Part shown: positions 59,500 through 64,000 of the stretch, piece after piece | Position numbering within the stretch: the stretch's first letter is position 1 | Layout: each line of letters begins with the position of its first letter | Assembly (NCBI RefSeq): GCF_026967795.1 | Contig: NZ_JAPVBH010000001.1 | Span: 733,028 to 797,027 of the forward strand | Source: Modestobacter sp. VKM Ac-2986 | GTDB lineage: Bacteria > Actinomycetota > Actinomycetes > Mycobacteriales > Geodermatophilaceae | Reading direction: 5' to 3' | DNA: 64,000 nt | Made by a program: the position numbers and the translations under genes | Notes under the pieces: generated by a model | Database searches by the model: none | Seen by the model: the letters and a program-made list of their open reading frames with translations, nothing else | What the model was told of the DNA's origin: nothing

Positions 59500-59556
59500 G
59501 GACCCCCTTCCTCCCCACCCTTCGCGAGCTCAGGGTGGGCCCTGGAAGGGGGCCGA
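59500..59556 (+). terminator. Double-stem 3' element, copy C of three
   Basis: Outer arms CCCCCTTCC (59503-59511) and GGAAGGGGG (59544-59552); inner arms CCCACCCT (59514-59521) and AGGGTGGG (59532-59539); loop TCGCGAGCTC. Begins two bases after the rplA stop. Confidence 0.85.
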
Positions 59557-59557
59557 C

Positions 59558-59593
59558 CGAACGGCGCCGTCCCAGCTGGGGCGGCGCCGTTCG
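59558..59593 (+). terminator. Strong hairpin after rplA
   Basis: CGAACGGCGCCG (59558-59569) pairs with CGGCGCCGTTCG (59582-59593), and pairing continues inwards to an AGCT loop with one wobble. It directly follows copy C, giving back-to-back terminators. Confidence 0.8.
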
Positions 59594-59878
59594 GCGTTCC
59601 CGGGCCGGTGGCCGCCGGCCGGGAGGTCGGTGTACCCTTGTCGCTGTTCCCCCCAAGACCGCTGGTCGTCGCACGTCCGCGTGCGATCGAAGGTCCGGAT
59701 CCCGGACGTCCTGCGCAGGTGGACGGCTCGACGAACGCGTCGTGGCACGGGCCCAGCGCCCGGTACCGCGGTACGTCCCTCGCCCCGTGCGCCCTGCGCC
59801 GGGGCGTTCCTCGTCTCCGGGCCCCGATCGCCCGCTGTGCACCCGGCCGGCGGTCGCCCGACAGACGAGAGGAGGCCC
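59594..59878 (+). promoter_or_regulatory. rplJ promoter and long leader
   Basis: TACCCT (59633-59638) in GGTGTACCCTTG is a -10 candidate. Transcription from there would give a leader of about 235 bases before rplJ. It is rich in short inverted repeats, for example CGCACG/CGTGCG at 59677-59693. Its location matches L10 leaders that bind L10(L12)4 for autogenous control; the leader identity is inferred from position, not from a model. Confidence 0.5.
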
Positions 59879-60505
59879 ATGCCCACGCAGGCGAAGGCCG
59901 CGGTGATCGAGGAGATCACCGAGCGGTTCCAGAACTCCAGTGCGGCCGTGCTCACCGAGTACCGCGGGCTCACCGTTGCGCAGCTGACCCAGCTGCGCCG
60001 TTCCCTCGGTGCGGGCAGCAGCTACGCCGTCGTCAAGAACACCCTGACGAAGCGGGCGGCGGACGCGGTCGGTCACCCCGACCTCGCCCCGCTGCTCACC
60101 GGTCCCACCGCGATCGCCTTCATCGACGGCGACCCGGTCGAGGCCGCCAAGGCCATCCGTGACTTCGCGCGGGCCAACCCGCTCCTGGTCATCAAGGGCG
60201 GCGTGGTCGAGGGCCGCACGGTCGACGCAGCCGAGGTCACCCGCCTCGCCGACGTCGAGTCCCGTGAGGTCCTGCTGGCCAAGCTGGCCGGCGCGATGAA
60301 GGGCAACCTGACCAAGGCCGCCGGCCTGTTCCAGGCCCCGCTGTCGCAGGTCGCCCGCCTCGCCGCCGCGCTGCAGGAGAAGAAGGAGGCGGCCGGCGAG
60401 AGCCTGCCCGCCGCCGACGCTCCGGCCGCCGACGACACCGCTGCTGCTGACACCACCCCCGACACGACCGATGCTGCCGCGGACACCGCGGTCAGCACCG
60501 ACTGA
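59879..60505 (+). CDS. rplJ: Ribosomal protein uL10
   Basis: 208 residues. Conserved start [41 protein letters not shown] and [11 protein letters not shown]. After about residue 170 there is an Ala/Asp/Thr-rich tail. It carries the L12 dimers of the stalk. GAGAGGAGG lies seven bases before the ATG. rplL follows after 17 bases. Confidence 0.97.
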   Translation: MPTQAKAAVIEEITERFQNSSAAVLTEYRGLTVAQLTQLRRSLGAGSSYAVVKNTLTKRAADAVGHPDLAPLLTGPTAIAFIDGDPVEAAKAIRDFARANPLLVIKGGVVEGRTVDAAEVTRLADVESREVLLAKLAGAMKGNLTKAAGLFQAPLSQVARLAAALQEKKEAAGESLPAADAPAADDTAAADTTPDTTDAAADTAVSTD

Positions 60506-60522
60506 ACCCCCTAGGAGACACC

Positions 60523-60912
60523 ATGGCCAAGCTTTCTTCCGACGAGCTGCTCGACGCCTTCAAGGAGATGACGCTCCTGGAGCTGTCTGACTTCGTGAAG
60601 CAGTTCGAGGAGACCTTCGACGTCACCGCCGCTGCCCCCGTCGCGATCGCCGCCGCCGGTGGCGGTGGCGGTGCCGCCCCGGCCGAGGCCGCTGCCGAGC
60701 AGGACGAGTTCGACGTCATCCTCGAGGCCGCCGGCGACAAGAAGATCCAGGTCATCAAGGAGGTGCGCGGCCTCACGTCCCTCGGCCTCAAGGAGGCCAA
60801 GGACCTGGTCGACAACGCCCCCAAGCCCGTCCTGGAGAAGGTCGCCAAGGACGCCGCCGAGAAGGCCAAGGCCTCCCTCGAGGGCGCTGGCGCCACCGTC
60901 ACCGTCAAGTGA
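60523..60912 (+). CDS. rplL: Ribosomal protein bL12 (L7/L12)
   Basis: 129 residues. The N-terminal dimerisation part ([30 protein letters not shown]), an Ala/Gly hinge and the C-terminal domain ([31 protein letters not shown]) are all present. CTAGGAG precedes the ATG. It recruits translation GTPases. Confidence 0.98.
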   Translation: MAKLSSDELLDAFKEMTLLELSDFVKQFEETFDVTAAAPVAIAAAGGGGGAAPAEAAAEQDEFDVILEAAGDKKIQVIKEVRGLTSLGLKEAKDLVDNAPKPVLEKVAKDAAEKAKASLEGAGATVTVK

Positions 60913-60980
60913 CCCCCCTCCCGGTGGCCTCGGCCGCCGGGACCCCGGCCCTGGCCGGATAGCACCACAGCACCTCACGA

Positions 60981-61014
60981 CAGGGGCCGCTCCACTCTGG
61001 TGGAGCGGCCCCTG
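60981..61014 (+). terminator. Terminator after rplL
   Basis: Perfect 15-bp arms CAGGGGCCGCTCCAC and GTGGAGCGGCCCCTG with a TCTG loop. It may be read through partially, as in other rplJL-rpoBC operons. Confidence 0.9.
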
Positions 61015-61225
61015 TCCGCGTCCTGCGGCCCGTCGTGCGGGACGCGCCGTGGCCACCGGCCCCACCGCCGGGGGACCGGCGTGGCGGCTGGACCCCTGCC
61101 CCGGCACTGGCATCATCGGTGTCCGAGAGCACTCCCAGGACGTCGCCGACGCGCCGCCCCGACCACCGCCAGCGCGGCCGCGGTACCCCGCACGGGTGTC
61201 GCCCCGCACGCACCGGCGGTCGACG

Positions 61226-61254
61226 TGGACAGCGGCGCGCAGCAGGGGTAGGGT
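61226..61254 (+). promoter_or_regulatory. rpoB promoter
   Basis: TGGACA (61226-61231) and TAGGGT (61249-61254) with 17-base spacing, a good primary sigma promoter. The start would be near 61261, giving rpoB its own promoter independent of rplJL. Confidence 0.6.
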
Positions 61255-61472
61255 CTCCTGTTGCGCTGCCCTCTGACTGCCCGCCCCGCCGAGCCGGGTC
61301 ACCAGAGGTGCCCAGGTCCCCGACGTCGTCCCTCCGGGCGACGTCCCCCGGTCACCTCCTCCGACCCGCCCGACGGTGTTCCGGCCGAAGCGGTCAGCCC
61401 CGCCGATACCGACGACGACCCAGGACGAAAAGCACCCGCCCGCACGTCGTGAGGTCCTTGGAAGGACGCATC

Positions 61473-64000
<2,528 letters not shown>

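Larger units (their letters stand above)
60913..61472. other. 560-base gap between rplL and rpoB
   Basis: Contains the rplL terminator (60981-61014) and the rpoB promoter (61226-61254) with an approximately 210-base rpoB leader. No coding region is supported between them. Confidence 0.7.

Overview
The window is a chromosomal, very GC-rich (roughly three quarters by eye) actinobacterial segment. Gene content and order resemble the conserved core of Streptomyces and Mycobacterium chromosomes. Residue-level flavour (RpoB, DUF222-HNH, NuoE/NuoJ tails) suggests a Geodermatophilaceae-like organism (Blastococcus, Geodermatophilus or Modestobacter), but that family assignment is inference. No prophage, transposase, CRISPR array or rRNA operon is visible.

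Layout: 1-4512 is a system II cytochrome c maturation operon (histidine phosphatase end, ResA, CcdA, ResB, CcsB). 4649-6172 holds small membrane or unknown genes and an Lrp-type regulator. 6165-17175 is a menaquinone region (menA, menE, menC, menD, menF, menG) that also carries a VTT membrane protein, a CDP-alcohol phosphatidyltransferase and a GGDEF-EAL protein. 17172-20054 carries an APH-type kinase and a DUF222/HNH protein, where many actinobacteria have the menaquinone reductase gene. 20778-36724 is a complete 14-gene nuoA-N complex I operon behind two Rex-type operators. It is followed by a polyprenyl diphosphate synthase (probably the quinone side chain), a PQQ-type sugar dehydrogenase lipoprotein, a divergent PNPOx-like/MocR pair, and korAB (2-oxoacid:ferredoxin oxidoreductase).

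44559-50427 holds htpX, a secreted protein/lipoprotein pair, yajQ, tRNA-Tyr, an orphan TadE-like gene and a two-gene unit resembling type VII secretion substrates. 50428-53403 has a tiny gene for a Trp/Lys-rich 30-residue peptide and a second GGDEF-EAL protein with a degenerate GGDEF site. 53537-64000 is the classical information-processing block: tRNA-Thr, tRNA-Met, rpmG, hadA, hadB, an M1-like peptidase, tRNA-Trp, secE, nusG, rplK, rplA, rplJ, rplL and the first two thirds of rpoB.

Functionally most of the window is the aerobic respiratory chain: electron entry (Nuo, possibly KorAB), the menaquinone pool (Men proteins, prenyl synthase) and cytochrome c assembly. The most noteworthy non-textbook items are a three-copy family of nested double-stem 3' elements with compensatory changes, the SWKWTR-repeat peptide gene, the orphan T7SS-substrate-like pair, and many start codons placed 5-7 bases after a -10 hexamer (probable leaderless transcripts).
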